Below, piece after piece: positions 38,301-50,925 of a stretch of 64,000 nt of DNA. The position numbers and the translations under genes were made by a program. Position 1 is the first letter of the stretch. Each line of letters begins with the position of its first letter. Under the pieces are notes generated by a model that saw nothing but the letters and a program-made list of their open reading frames with translations, made no database searches and had not been told where the DNA came from. This DNA comes from Datnioides undecimradiatus (Eukaryota; Chordata; Actinopteri; Lobotiformes; Datnioididae), in the NCBI GenBank assembly GCA_008933995.1, contig WARS01000033.1:5325787-5389786 (forward strand). The letters run 5' to 3'.

Positions 38301-41286
38301 GTAACTTTCATCTGTAGCTCTACTCCTTCCTATCGAGTGGCCTGGAAGGTTAGAGGATCAATACCGCTTTTCTTGCCCTGGATCGCTGCGTGTGTGTGCC
38401 AGGTTAAGAGGACTTTCCAAACAGATCTGGTTAAGACGGAGGCTTCTTCACATGAACAAGTGGTGAAGGCAGTGGAGTTTGAGCTCAAGGTCAAAGGACG
38501 ACAACTCTTATCCGCTTCCCACTTGAGATTTGTCTGGATTCAAGTGGAGGTGCACCGCTGAGTCCACGGACACAGCAGTGTGTGTGATGAGCTGTGTGAG
38601 CTGTTAAAAATGGGATAACGGTAACTTGCTGCAGGATGTTTGCGTTTTGAGTGAATGTGATGCAATGAAATGGAAAGAATGGGTCCTGATGCTATCGGAC
38701 AGATGTCTCATATCTGGCTCTACTGTCTGCGTCCTAACAGCTTGTTCTGCCCCACCATGAAATCAGAACAGTAGACAGAGAAAACAACAGGCTCCGGTCC
38801 TTTTGCCCATCTCTTCTCTTTACCAGGCTGCTGTTGCCATGGCTCCACGGTCATCACTCAAGAGGGAAAATACAGGGCAGTCTGTCAATAAGTCAGGGTC
38901 ACATTTCCTCTGCGGACGTGTCAGCTAAACTAAATGTTTATGTTCAACTAAGGAATATTACAGTCCAAATTACATTAGCTTACATTAGCTGTGATGTTTC
39001 ACGCATCAGAAAACATTATTCACGTGTTCAGAAGCTATGTAAGTATTATGGATTCATAATTTCCTTTGCAGGTCCATGGAGAGCTAGAGTGTGTCCTTAA
39101 ATGCACTGGCAGGATAAGTTTACAATAGGCTCAGGCTCTGCATTTTATCACAGTCCTGTATAAAGTCATGCTGGGCTGCAGTCCATCCAGTTCTTAGTGA
39201 GAAGACAGAAGACATTATTTTAATATTGAAAGTTTGGAGTGCAGGTCACTTGAAAACCAATACACAAGCTTGAGGTGGCTCAGCAGTTTTCTTTGTCTCT
39301 CCATGTTAAACCTTATTTAACTTCGCTTCTCCTTAATGTTCACATATACAATAGTTGCTTACTGGGGTAAATAAGGAATTCTAAAATGCAATAAGTAAAC
39401 TACTTCACTACATGGCTCAGTTGTGCAGCACAGCTCGGTGTCAGTGGGGAAACTCACCACTGTTTCCAACTTTTAACAATTCAGTATTGTGGCTGTACAG
39501 ATGTTGAACACCTGTTGGAGATAAAACGTTGGTTTGGCAGCGTATAAAGAGGCTTCAGACAGAGAATCGCAAACCCTGCATTTTTTTTTAAAGCAGTGAA
39601 AAGGCTCGGCCATCCAGCACACAATGCTGCCAGAACGCTCTTCATTAGCAGCCTAACCTTGTTGCTGTCTGGAGTAAATTACGTGTCTTTGTTGCCTCTA
39701 ACAATGTTTGTTTCTCCGGTACACATTTCTCCTTGGTTTGTGTCCGTGTTAAAGTTTTGCGGTGTTTAATCGAGTTTGTGAAGTTCTTCTACTGTTGATT
39801 CTTCTCATCTCAGCGCTCACATTGCACACGTGTTACCAGCCCCAGCTACTACTTCTCTTCTGAGCTCACATGGAGACTATACAGGTATTTACGAGGCGAT
39901 TCGGGGTCAATAGCTTGTCAACAGTCCAACTGAACTGTGTATTTTCGTTTTCCTGATAATCTAGAGTTTTGGCTAGAACTGGACCAAGGCTGAGCCCTGA
40001 GTAAAACATGCATATCTAACACAAGCCCTGTTTTTCCAAGCTAACTTAATGCAAAGCAGCCCCCCTCCCTCTGCTATCCCCAGCTATTGCTCCAGAGTTG
40101 ATAGCTCAATTTAAAGCAGAGGCAGTTTTCCTCCACGGGTGTTTGCTTTCTCTTCACCTCTATTTATCCACGCTTAAAGATGTGCGTGCGTGCACGTGTG
40201 TCCGAGAGACGAGGAGGTAACTGCGATGGAAAAGAGCCTGGAATCGGAAAACTCTCGGGAAGTCCTGGCCGAAAGATCCTGTCCTAATTTGGACGCGGTG
40301 TGCGCTGATAAATGCTGCTACCTAAAATCAAAGCAGCTGCGTGACCCGGGACTGTGCACGTCTTCTGTTTATGTTAGGAGCCCAAGGGATGAACCCTGCA
40401 TTTATTAAAGAACAACAAAGACAGATATGATGGAATGTGCCAGCCTCGTCCGCGTGCTTCTGTATATAGTCTCTGCCTTCTGCTTCTGCGCTGCTACATG
40501 TGTTGCCAGATGATAGGGTAACTAAGGATGACATTACAGACAATTAGCGGAGAGATGGCATGTGGTAATTATACAATAGTCAGGAGAGTGCCCTGATCAG
40601 ACGCAGCATAGCAGCCATCCTGTGAACATTATCCTCCATTATTACACTCAATTTCATGGTGCTACGTTAAGTTACATCACCAGTGGACTGAGGGTAATCA
40701 AAAATCAGAGACAATTCACTGGGAATAACCAAAGTCCTATATGGACAAATTACGAAGAGGATATGGTCTCCCATGTTATCAAAAGGAGGGAAATGAGGCG
40801 GAAGGGAAAGCAGGGAAATTGATTTTCTTTTTACCCCGTCAGGGAATGTGGATCTGATGAAAAGCGAAAAGAGATAAGAACTTTCCAGCAATGACTCAAC
40901 ACATGCAAATATGAGCTTTCAGATTTTCTTCCTCCCCCGCCGGCAGCCATTCCTCAACATAGTCATTAAAGCTTTGCTCTCATTTCCGACATGATGAAGG
41001 ACTACTTATGCCGACTTCAAGTGCTCATCATCAGCTTCTACTTCCAAGTTTGGGAGTCACAAATAGGACTTGTCGTGCATTTAAGTGGCTTTGGTTTGGA
41101 ATCAATAATACAAAAAATGGACATAATTGTGTTTTTCAGTGCCTGTTCGTAGAGCAGAGGCTGAAGATCTGTGAAAGATGGGAGGATTATTCCACTGAAA
41201 CTAAAAAAGTGAATGATAAATTAAACAAAAAGGGAACGGCTGGACAAAGTTCACTGCTGATCATTTTCACCGCGTAATTACATTTA

Positions 41287-42862
41287 CACTGCGTTCCACA
41301 TTATTATGCAAATGTAATTTTTCTCTCTTTTTCTAAATAATCTATAAAAATGATAGTTCTCATAATTTTCAAGTCATCAAGCATTAGAGTATAACTTCGA
41401 CTGTTTTTGAGCGAACCTCCAAATCGTAGCGTTTTTTTAAAAGAAATCAAAATCTTAAATGCACTGTTCCACATTATGCACTTTAATAGGTTTCAAAACA
41501 TTTTATTATTTGTAAACAACTGAAAAATAGTCATTATAGTTAAACTACAAGCATTTGCAGGTTATATTGCTGAAATCAAAAGCTCTTTCAATCAAAATAT
41601 CTTAACAAATGAAATTACATTTTGACATAGGACCCCTTATTGGATAGGAAAAACTTCCCACAATTCTTGCATCCATGCAAATTTGTCCCAGTGTTTGGAT
41701 GGTTTCTGCTGAAATTTCTTTGCAGGATGTCAGAATAGCCTCCCAGAGATGCTGTTTTGATGTGGTGCCTCCCACCCTCATAGATCTTTTTAGCTATGAT
41801 CATGAGTTCTCAATAGGGTTGAGATCAGAGGGGATGGGGAGCCCACACCATGAGGTTTTTCTTGTTTTTCATGCCCATAGCAGTCAATGATGCAGAGTAT
41901 TCCTTGCGGCATGGGATGGTACGTGTCATGCATAAAGATGATCTTCTCTGAAAGGCATGGTTCTTTTTTTTTTGGACCACGGAAGAAGTGTGGTCAGTCA
42001 GAAACTCCATATTTCTGAGGTCATTTTACACCTTAGGGACCTTGAAGGGGCAGAACCAGCTCTCTCCCATGATTCAGCCCAAAGGCACGTGCCACCGCCT
42101 CCTTGCTGGCGTTGCAGCCTTGTGGGACATGGTGGCCACGTTCACCAACCATCACGGCTCCATCCATCTGGACCATCCAGGGTTGCACGGCACTCATCAG
42201 TGAACAACACTGTTTGGAAATTAGTCTTCATGTACATGTGGGCCCTGCAGGCGATTTCTGCTTCTGAGCTTTGGTTAAAGGGGTGGCTGAATAGGGGTTT
42301 ATGCATAACTTCTGGCAGCCCTCTTGAGGATCCTACACCTTGATGTTCTTGGCACTCCAGGACACCAACAGCGAATACCTGTTTGCTGCTTTGCGAGTGA
42401 CATTTTACCAGCTGCTCCTGTTAACCAGGCCCGCATTTGTCTGGCAGAAATCTTCCTCATTGGTCCTTTATCTGCTCGAACCCGTGTGTGTTCTGAATCG
42501 GCTAAAAAATCTCTTTATTGTACAATGATCCGCAGTGAAGTTGTTTCAGAAATATCTAAAAGACTGTCATACCTTCTCTCTAGGCATTGAACTATTTCTC
42601 GCTTTTTAAACCAGCAGAGAGATCCTTCTTCTTCCCCATACTGCTGGAAAATGGTGGTCTGCTTAATAATGTAGAACATCCATTCTTAAGTAGTTTTCCC
42701 TTTAATTGGACTCACCCACAAACCTAATTGGCACAGGTGTCTGAGATTGGTCAGTGATTGGAAGAGCCCTGACACACATTCCCATCCATGTGTTTAAACT
42801 GACAGACAAAAAAAATGACCTTTATGACCTTTAAACACAATTTGCATAATAATGTGACGGTG
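41287..42862 (-). mobile_element. Tc1-like DNA transposon, full length but inactive
   Basis: The left end reads CACTGCGTTCCACATTATTA and the right end, on the minus strand, reads CACCGTCACATTATTATGC. These are inverted copies about 27 bp long, flanked by TA on both sides (41285-41286 and 42863-42864), the Tc1/mariner target duplication. The span of 1576 bp is normal for a Tc1 element. The inside encodes a broken transposase on the minus strand. A shorter relative lies at 49656-50626. The element sits in the auts2 intron, in the same orientation as the gene. Confidence 0.85.
41615..42639 (-). pseudogene. Tc1-like transposase, disrupted
   Basis: The minus-strand start corresponds to the ATG at 42639 (the intact relative frame begins MGKKKDLSA at the matching place), but the frame breaks soon after. 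Later fragments are clear. One (41825-42010) has EFLTDH, then MTRTIPCRKEYSASLTAMGM and LMVWAPHP, corresponding to the middle of the catalytic domain; the expected HDNAPSH motif is degraded. Another (41615-41803) has KKIYEGGRHH and ends SNKGSYVKM, a typical C-terminus of this family. Transposase would cut and paste the element through its DDE catalytic core. Frameshifts and stops rule out activity. Confidence 0.75.
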
Positions 42863-44790
42863 TAATCGGCGTTACTCCACGCAGCTTCGGTGCTTTACAT
42901 CACAGAACAATCTGAGCACCAAACATCAAACATCATGAGCTTACTCTACTACTGTACAGCCCCTGGCCTCCGGCAGAGTTTGAGCAAATGCCAAAATACA
43001 AACCAGAGATCATATTATTATACTAACTGACTGAAGTGCACTGTCTTTGGCGGCCTTGACAAATAAAAGGCATAAAGTCCAAAAATCACAGCAGTGATAC
43101 TGAATATCTTGTAGATCACTACAGACAAACAACTGTCCCTCTTTCGTCACAAAAGGATCACAGTAATGCTGAGGAGGAGATCCAGGATTAGGCTGTTTGA
43201 TGTCTTCACTGTGAAAATCAACAAGCAGGTAGGTGTCTTTTTGAAAAATCAGATGTCGACCCGGCTGTACAGTCCGCTGATGTCATGGCTCCCCAACTCT
43301 TTCCCAGCAGATCGCTAAGCCACATCAATCAAGGACCAGATGGCCACAGAGCAGTGTATTATAACAACCTGCCCCCTTTAAAAGTCAATTGGTTTTAAAG
43401 TTTCTGCATCATAATAAATCTAGAATCCGGGTCATTCTCTTACTCATAACAACAGTAAATGTTAATGCTGCACATCAGAAACCCATTACAGTCCGCAGGT
43501 GGATGGGAAATTAGCTGTGGTTTTGTAGCTGCAGAGTCAAACAAAAACGAAGTTCAGCCCAGTAAAAATGTGGTTCATTTAAAAGGCACAAACCGGAGCA
43601 GTGTGCAAAACTGAGACGCGATACAGTAAAGATGAATTTTAAAAGGTTCGATAAAATCAATAGCTAAAAGCTAAATTGCTTTTATGTTTGCTTATACATA
43701 TCTCACCCAGAAAGTGCTCATTAAATTTAAACTAGTAATATCTGGATATATGATCAAGTAGGATAATGCTTTTTTAACCCTTAATGGCTTTAATCCTCTT
43801 AACATTTGCTATTTTAGGATGATTAAGCTGCTTTGTAACAACTAATAGTACCGAATCTCATCTCTGAGACTGAGTGTTGGGTGAGTGGGTGTCTGTGTTG
43901 TCTGCAGCAGTGCCAGCAGAAGTTTGCTTTTACTTGTAATATTCATTTTACTCAACACCTTTACTTGTCGAAGTCAAGAAAACATAACTGAGTACACTTT
44001 GCATGGTAGAACACAGTTTTTCAAATTAAAACACATGCCCATGGACTGTCATTATACCGTGGAGTCTGACGCTTTCAACCGAATCCCTCCTGAAAATGCC
44101 TCCTTTTAGGAGACAGAGTGACATTGAGAAAGGAGGTCAGCTCAGGGAACTCACTATGGATTCATCTCAACGCTCAAAGCTCAAAAAAGCTGCATGTGTG
44201 AAGCTGAGTCACATCTCCGTCACTAGTCCGCGGCACATCCCGGGGGGTGGGGGGGGTTGTTAGCGGTCACCGGATGAAGCAGGACTGGAAAGTGGTAGAG
44301 TGGGGCCGCACGCTGGGTAATACCAGCCCCCACTATGTCCTTTCTTAAACTGGAGATATTTAGCAGTGAGGCTGCTCCCATGGGAATATTTCACTCTATG
44401 AGCCTTTGGTGCTCCCATAAATACTCCACTTTCTCAGCCAGCACCTGCTCCCTGACCTCCTCTTTTACAGGGGGCAACAAAGTGTAGCAAAGGAAAGGCA
44501 GAAAGTAAAAAGCACACGTCTGCAGAGCTCCTTCTAAGTAGCCACCACCCCCACATACATGTATTAGAAAGTACATATATAGACTAATTTTCCATGTATC
44601 TAAAACAAGTGTAATCCAGCATATGCCTAATTGATATTTACAGAGCAACTGGCTAGCAGGCAAGCGTGCAGGCTGCATCAAGAGCAACAGGAGAAGCAGG
44701 TCCCGGAACAGTGCCACCTTATTAAAGCCTATTAGAGTGCTGCAGCAACATAGAGGAGGGCGCAGTATGTGTGCATGTGCGAATGAGTTA

Positions 44791-44807
44791 GTGTGTGTGT
44801 GTGTGTG
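44791..44807. repeat. (GT)n microsatellite
   Basis: About eight GT units. Confidence 0.85.
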
Positions 44808-45823
44808 AATATTTAGTGTGTGGCTCCAGCCCAGTTGGTCCATTATGTTGTTAATTTCCGCATGGCTGAATTGTTCACATTAGGATAATCGCATAACATC
44901 ACAGGATACAAATCTCAAATATGCAGCAGAACACAAAGGAATAAAGTTCATGTTTTGTTTGGCCACAGAGAGACAAGCAGGAACGATGCTACGTGCTACA
45001 GGGTTTGTAGCCAAGGCTGTCGCTGTGTGTCCCTTGTGCTGTTGTAATGCTCTTGTTCGTTTATACTGATAATGCGTCACTGTTGTTTTGTGAGAGTCAG
45101 ATGAGCCTGGCTGGACGGGATAAACTCAAGAACTAACTGGCAACTGCTCACCATAAGTGGCCAGTGACCTAATATGTGAGCTGAGATGGTGCCTGGAAAA
45201 GACATGAGGTTGTATGAATTAAAGTCGTCTGTTCAGCAGAGTTGGCCTGGGGTTTCATACAGCCCTTCAGCCCGAACGATTTACAATTTTCCTGTTTGAC
45301 GATTGATGGCAGCGGTTCCGCAGCGGTGACCCAGCACACCATCAGGAAGGCCTCGAGGTTCAGCGTCTCGCCTCAGGACACAGTGCCAGTGCATCCTGGT
45401 CAGAGTGCTGTGATTATCCTGAATCATGCAGACTCAATAACTTGCCAGCTAAAAAATATATAGGGTTTTCTCCGACTGTGGCTTCTAGACGTGATTCCAA
45501 TAGCTGACATTTAGCGGACAGCTCTGTAAAAAGCATAAGAATAAAGGTGTACCTTCCCTCCTCCAATTTTAAGAATGGAAAGATTCTTAATCCTGGACGG
45601 CGGCCTTTGGCCGTCACTTTGGGCCCGGCCGATAATTTAACAGAGGTGTGTTTGTGTGTTCCTGAGACACAGACACACATTAAGCACGCTTGTTTTCAGT
45701 CACCAGTGAAACTTGTGAAAAAGGGGAGCTGAGTGGGGAGGAGACAAAAGGAGACGGCGCTCCATAAGTTACGCATAACAACTTGCTGTGATATGTTACT
45801 TTTGGTGAGAGAGGGAGAGATGG

Positions 45824-45837
45824 AAAAAAAAAAAAAA
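45824..45837. repeat. Poly-A tract
   Basis: A run of 14 A. Confidence 0.85.
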
Positions 45838-48800
45838 TCCGTCAGATGGACTCCGAACTATCTTGAGCACATTCATATGGGCCTGTCAATGTTGTAAACG
45901 GTAGCAGATTGGATTAGACCTAAGTCTGACTGCCGTGCTGGAGTCTGTCTGTGACAGGGGCTGGACAGCCGTGATAAAAGCATCTTCAAACACCTCCGGC
46001 CCACTGCCCGGCTCTGACTGACAGCCGAGACAGGCCTGGGCTTCAAAGTGGGGAACGCTTTGGTTTAAAAGTACAGCCACTTAATTTTCACAAATTGACT
46101 ATGAGGTTGTCAGAGTGAGAGCCAGCGTCAGGTTGGACAGTGACTAGTGACAGCAGATGCCGTCTGTCTTTCATTTCGTTGCTCTGCCTCCCTGCAGCAG
46201 CTACGCAGTCTTCAGTGTGCGAGTGCAATGAAATGACTCTGTTCAACAGTCATGCAAGCGGGTAGTCCAACCCCCGCCCTCCTCCCTGCCCTATCCTCCC
46301 TTAGAAAAGTGACACTTCAAAAGGTTTCTCGGTGCAGAGCAAGCAGGGAGAGTGGGGAAAAAAACATTAAACAGTTTTCAAAGACATGTCGGCCTAGACT
46401 TGTCAAACAGCATCAGGGGCTCGAGCTACAGACGGGCGGTTGGCGGAGGGGACATGGTAAACACACAAGTCGTCAGTGGGAGGCACTGAACAAAGGCGGG
46501 TGGATGCATGTGTAGTCGCGGGGGGTGTGAACGTGCTGTCAGAGGGCCTCAAGCAGGAGGGAGCCCGCAGATTGCTGAACAAATATGAAATTGAGCATCT
46601 TGTCGATAATCCGAATTTGTGGATCATAATCTGCAACTTTACTGTGTGGCTCTTAGTAATATTTGTCCTGGGGGTGTTTTGAAGGGACCAAAAGAACAAA
46701 AGCACAATCAGTGTGAAACAATAGTTACAGATGAGTCATCCTGAAATCCATGCAAAGCTAACAGTTACACACTCAATGATTGTTTTGGCCAGCTAATGTT
46801 ATTTTATTGCCTAATGTCAATCCGAGCTGGTGTGTTATTACTTAACTTTAAAATACACTCATGTAACGATTAGAGAAGTATTTGAGTTCTTAACTTGTCA
46901 GGATATGAGTTTGGAAAGTCTAAATGTTTAATAATGCCCAACACTGTAATATGCCTGTTTATTGTACTCAAAATATGTTTTTGGACTTTTAAATTCAATT
47001 TTTTTGACATTAAATAGAAACATTAAAACAATCGAATGACCAAAGAGGACTGAAGCCGCATGGAATTCATTTGCTGTTGAAATCAAAACTGTGTTTCACT
47101 GAAAAATAAATGCACTCACTTCCATCTGTAGTGTTATTGTTGATCTGAGAGCGAAATTATTCTAATTTGAATCATTTTGATTACTATTGTAATTACCTAT
47201 TAACTCCACCTGCTCTTTCATCCGTCCCTGTCTGTGCATGTCCTGTGTTTCTCTCTGCCTCGCTCTGTATTGAGTGTTTTGTCACAGCGATTGTTAGTTG
47301 GGGGCATTAACTGTCTTGCTTCGCCCTCATGCCTCACACGCAGAGCTGTTTTCTCTCCGACTCTGCTCTCTGCTGGGCTGTCACAGTCTGTAACCACCGT
47401 CTCCACTTCTCACAGCAGTGACTTTTATGTTTTCCACTTTCATTCCCCTGCACTGTCTCTGTGCCATCTGTGCACTGATGCTGGGATGCACTATTGTGCT
47501 GTGATACATTAGTGAGCTATGGACCTGTTAGTAATTTCATGTTTTTGTTGATTTCTATAAGAGACGGGACAGAACACGCAACATCACTCATAAGTCACAG
47601 ACTTTCGCCCTGGTTCAGTCAGCAAAGTCAGAAGTCTGAAGGATCTCAGCATCACATATAGAGATTCACGTTCATACGAGTACAAAGAGGATGGTGCAAC
47701 TGTGCGGAGACTGCACGAAGCTAACGCATGCACGTTGCCGTAGTAACATCTTGCCGAACACGATTCTATTCCACGCGCTTTCATTGTGTCACATACTGCG
47801 CTGTAAAAACACATCCACACATTAATTACATAGAACACATCAAGCCCCAGATGCATTAAAGCGTTTACCGATTGTTGTCATGTGTGTCACAGAGACACAA
47901 AAACCGCACAACAAGCCGTCATGATTAGTTTTGATTTGATCCAGCGTACCAACCGACACTGTGACAGCAACAATTATCATCCCCTGGCAGAGGCCCCCCA
48001 CCAGAATGGTTTGGCATCTTGTATCTGACAATCAGGACATTGCTTTTCTTGAATCTCTTATTAGTAGCAGCTAAACTATTAAGGGTGACCCGCGAAGCTT
48101 AAAGAGCTGAACATTATATTACATTTTCACTGCAGATTGAAAAGCATGTAAGCTTGCCCCCGTCCTGACAAAATCAAAGCCAGTCAAATATTTATGACGT
48201 CTCACCAGACACAGGACGCAACCAGCGCCCGGGGGCTTGCCATTAGTGCATTTAGCTTGATCTCATTACATATTTAGCCATCAGCAGGTTGAAGTGAGAG
48301 TTCAGTTAAGGTAAGAGACGGATGCTGAATCATAATACAGCCTCTGGCGAACTAAAGAGCTGGGCTTTCCCCGCTCGGGGCAGGTGGACTGAGAGTCTGC
48401 GGTGAGATGATTCAAGGAGCCAGGAGGGCCAGGCACCCAGGAAGCCCCTCTGGTTGACTGGCTGACCTGGTTAAAGGCTCAAGGAACGATCTTCTGACCG
48501 GGGCTAGACACCGCTCAGCAGCCTCCACAGCAATTACTCCTCACCGCTGAGGCCGAGATAAAGTACAGCTCTTTTTTTTTCACATGTTTAGGTCACGGCT
48601 GACAAATGGGGGCCCGGCTGTGAAGTGGTAGCTTTAATAAAAAAGAACTCAGGCGGGCAGACGCTATAGAACATACTGTCACGTCAGTCGCGCAGCAGGC
48701 TACACCTCAGCAGACTATAAGTCCTCACGGTGGCTTTGTGTGTAGCGCCAGCAGGCACGACCGTTGAAACTACAAACAGCACAACATGTAAAGGCGGTAG

Positions 48801-48911
48801 CACTGGTGTATGTGTGGAAAAAAGGTAATACCTCTTAATTACCCACAAAAGAGAAAGCTCATGAAAGGCATTCTCAGTTCCAAGAACCGCTACTGCTAAT
48901 GCCAGGGTGGT

Positions 48912-48931
48912 CCGCCGCCGCCGCCGCCGCC
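48912..48931. repeat. (CCG)n microsatellite
   Basis: Six to seven CCG units, the only GC-only triplet repeat in the window. CpG-containing triplet runs are unusual in intronic fish DNA. Confidence 0.95.
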
Positions 48932-49437
48932 TGTTCTCCTCATTCCACTACGCCGCTTATAATGAGCCAATATAACACCATAACCAGCTGACAGCGCCCG
49001 ATGCCAGGATCACACTTAATCCCTGGTTCATTTAAGTAGTAACTTAAGAGAGGTTTACTCAAGGATATCATGGAGCAAAGTGCTTAAACTAAGATTAGAC
49101 TAATTACACATTTTCGCATTGCCATGTACATTTGTGTCATCTAAATGATGTATGTATCAAAAACACACAGAGTGATTACACACAGATAAACTATGCAATA
49201 AAACATTATATCTAACTGTATAAACCAAGCTGTTCAACACCAAACACTTATGCTGTCCAAATCTCTTATTTGCTATTTTCACCTCAACTCTGGCTTGCCT
49301 TAAAAGCCTGGATTTGTCTTTTCTGTGTTTACAGCAGAAGATTGCAATTTAGAAGTTTTACATGTGTGTTAAGCAAAATCCAGTAACACGCTCCAACTAA
49401 GCTACCCAGAGCATATAGGGACAGTGGACTGCACGTG

Positions 49438-49655
49438 GGGCTGGCCAATATATTTACTGACACACCATGATGTGAGATGTAATACGCTTGAGATATTGAT
49501 ATTGATCATGTTGATTCATGTTGACTGTGTTGTCTCTCTCTCTCTCTCCCTCCCTTCCAGGTCCCAAATTCTGCGTCACAGTAAAATCATGTGATTTTGT
49601 GATGTCATCAGACTGATTTAGCTGTTTTATTTAGTCACTACCCAGCATTACTATA
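49438..49655. mobile_element. Old dispersed repeat (MITE-like), interrupted by the Tc1 insertion
   Basis: The start GGGCTGGCCAATATATTT, the GATATTGATATTGATC run, the phrase TGTTGTCTCTCTCTC, and then CACAGTAAAATCATGTGATT and CAGACTGATTTAGCTGTT follow the order of a repeat I remember as abundant in percomorph fish. That repeat begins GGGCTGGACAATATATCGA and continues CAGTAAAGTGATGTCATTTT. The match stops where the Tc1 element begins. I could not confirm its continuation beyond 50628. Confidence 0.5.
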
Positions 49656-50626
49656 CACTCGTTCCACATTATTAACCAAATGTAATTTTTTCTCTCTTTT
49701 CTAAATAATCTATAAAATAGTTCTCATAATTTTCAAGTCAGCGGTTTTAAAAAAAATCAAAAATCTTAAAATGCACTGTTCCACATTATTCGCTTTAATA
49801 GAGTTTCAAAACATTTTATTATTTGTAAACAACTGAAAATGGTCATTAGTTAGGCTTCTGCAAGCATTTGCAGGTTATATTTAACGCTTCTGAAATCAAA
49901 AGCTCTTTCAATCAAAAATATCTTAACAGGCCAAATTACATTTTGACATAGGACCCCTTATTGAATAGGGCTTCACAATTCACAACACTGTTTGGAAATT
50001 AGTCTTCATGTACGTGTAGGCCCACTGCAGGCGTTTCTGCTTCTGAGCTTTGGTTAAGGGTGGCTGAATGAGGTTTATGCATAACTGCAACCCTCTTGAG
50101 GATCCTACACCTTGATGTTCTTGGCACTCCAGAGACACCAGCAGCTTCGAATACCTGTTTGCTGCTTTGCAGTGGCATTTTAGCAGCTGCTCTCTTAACC
50201 CGACGCATTTGTCTGGCAGAAATCTTCCTCATTGTGCCTTTATCTGCTCGAACCCGTGTGTGTTCTGAATCGGCTACAAATCTCTTTATTGTACGATGAT
50301 CACGGTGAAGTTGTTTTGAAATATCTAAAGCTGTCATACCTTCTCCTAGGCATTGAACTATTTCTCGCTTTTCGGCAGCGGAGAGATCCTTCTTCTTCCC
50401 CATATTGCTGGAAAATGGTGGTCTGCTTAATAATGTGGAACATCCATTCTTAAGTAGTTTTCCCTTTATTTGGACTCACCTGCAAACTAATTGGCACAGG
50501 TGTCTGAGATTGATTGGAGTGATTGGAAGAGCCCTGACGCACATTCCCATCCATGTGTTTAAACTGAAACTAAAATGACCTTTATGACCTTTAAACACAA
50601 TTTGCATAACAATGTGGAACGCGGTG
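49656..50626 (-). mobile_element. Tc1-like transposon, internally deleted
   Basis: The left end, CACTCGTTCCACATTATTAA, and the right end (minus strand CACCGCGTTCCACATTGTTATG) are inverted copies of the family terminus, flanked by TA (49654-49655 and 50627-50628). Compared with the copy at 41287-42862, a block of about 540 bp is missing at about 49978, where CACAATTC is joined to ACAACACT. The lost block is the transposase catalytic middle. The N-terminal coding region is still open. Confidence 0.85.
49999..50403 (-). pseudogene. Tc1-like transposase fragment with an intact DNA-binding N-terminus
   Basis: An open frame of 134 codons starts MGKKKDLSAAEKREIVQCLG. It contains a helix-turn-helix segment (about 20-45: GMTALDISKQLHRDHRTIKR), then a linker and a second predicted helical unit with KISARQMRRVKRAAAKMP and SGVPRTSRCRILKRV. 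This is the bipartite DNA-binding region of Tc1 transposases. After about residue 113 the sequence departs from the family through frameshifts and ends early, and the DDE catalytic core is deleted from the element. The remaining protein could at most bind terminal repeats. No evidence of expression can be seen. Confidence 0.75.
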
Positions 50627-50925
50627 TAATATATAATATATAATAACTGACCAATATATGCACCGATTTAGCCACTGATTATCTTTTTTTGGCAAAGAGG
50701 CAGGTGCACATCAGACTCCACTGGTGTGCCGTGACCCTTTCCCAACAAACTGGGACTCCTGCCGTGAGGCGTGAATGGTCGGGACACATCCATCTTCTGT
50801 GCACGTTACGCTGGCATCCTCACCTTCATCTATTGATTTTTCTGTTACATAATTTACATTTGCTTGGTAAATAATGCAGCAGCTTTTGATGGTCATAACT
50901 GTCAATCTAGTCTCACACAGCAGAC

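Larger units (their letters stand above)
28995..41286. other. Intronic non-coding block
   Basis: I see no exon, RNA gene or transposon. The block contains several microsatellites and a G-quadruplex pair (listed separately), an AT-rich stretch at 35930-36010, and small tandem duplications (ATCAAACGTT near 33118-33137, TGGCCCTTTC near 37102-37121, TTACATTAGC near 38970-38990). The long plus-strand frame at about 30746-31306 has no recognisable domain and no splice context. Confidence 0.5.
42863..49437. other. Intronic non-coding block
   Basis: I see no exon or RNA gene. The plus-strand frame at 43885-44109 begins with a hydrophobic stretch (SLLLLVIFILL) but stops after 74 codons without any domain or splice context. 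A poly-A run and a short GT run are listed separately. The segment 48230-48310 has TAAT/ATTA-type cores and no repeat signature. Confidence 0.5.

Noticed and set aside
43885-44109. 74-codon plus-strand frame with a signal-peptide-like hydrophobic stretch
   Set aside because: It is a single short frame without domain, cysteine pattern or splice continuation; T-rich DNA readily encodes Leu/Ile/Phe runs.
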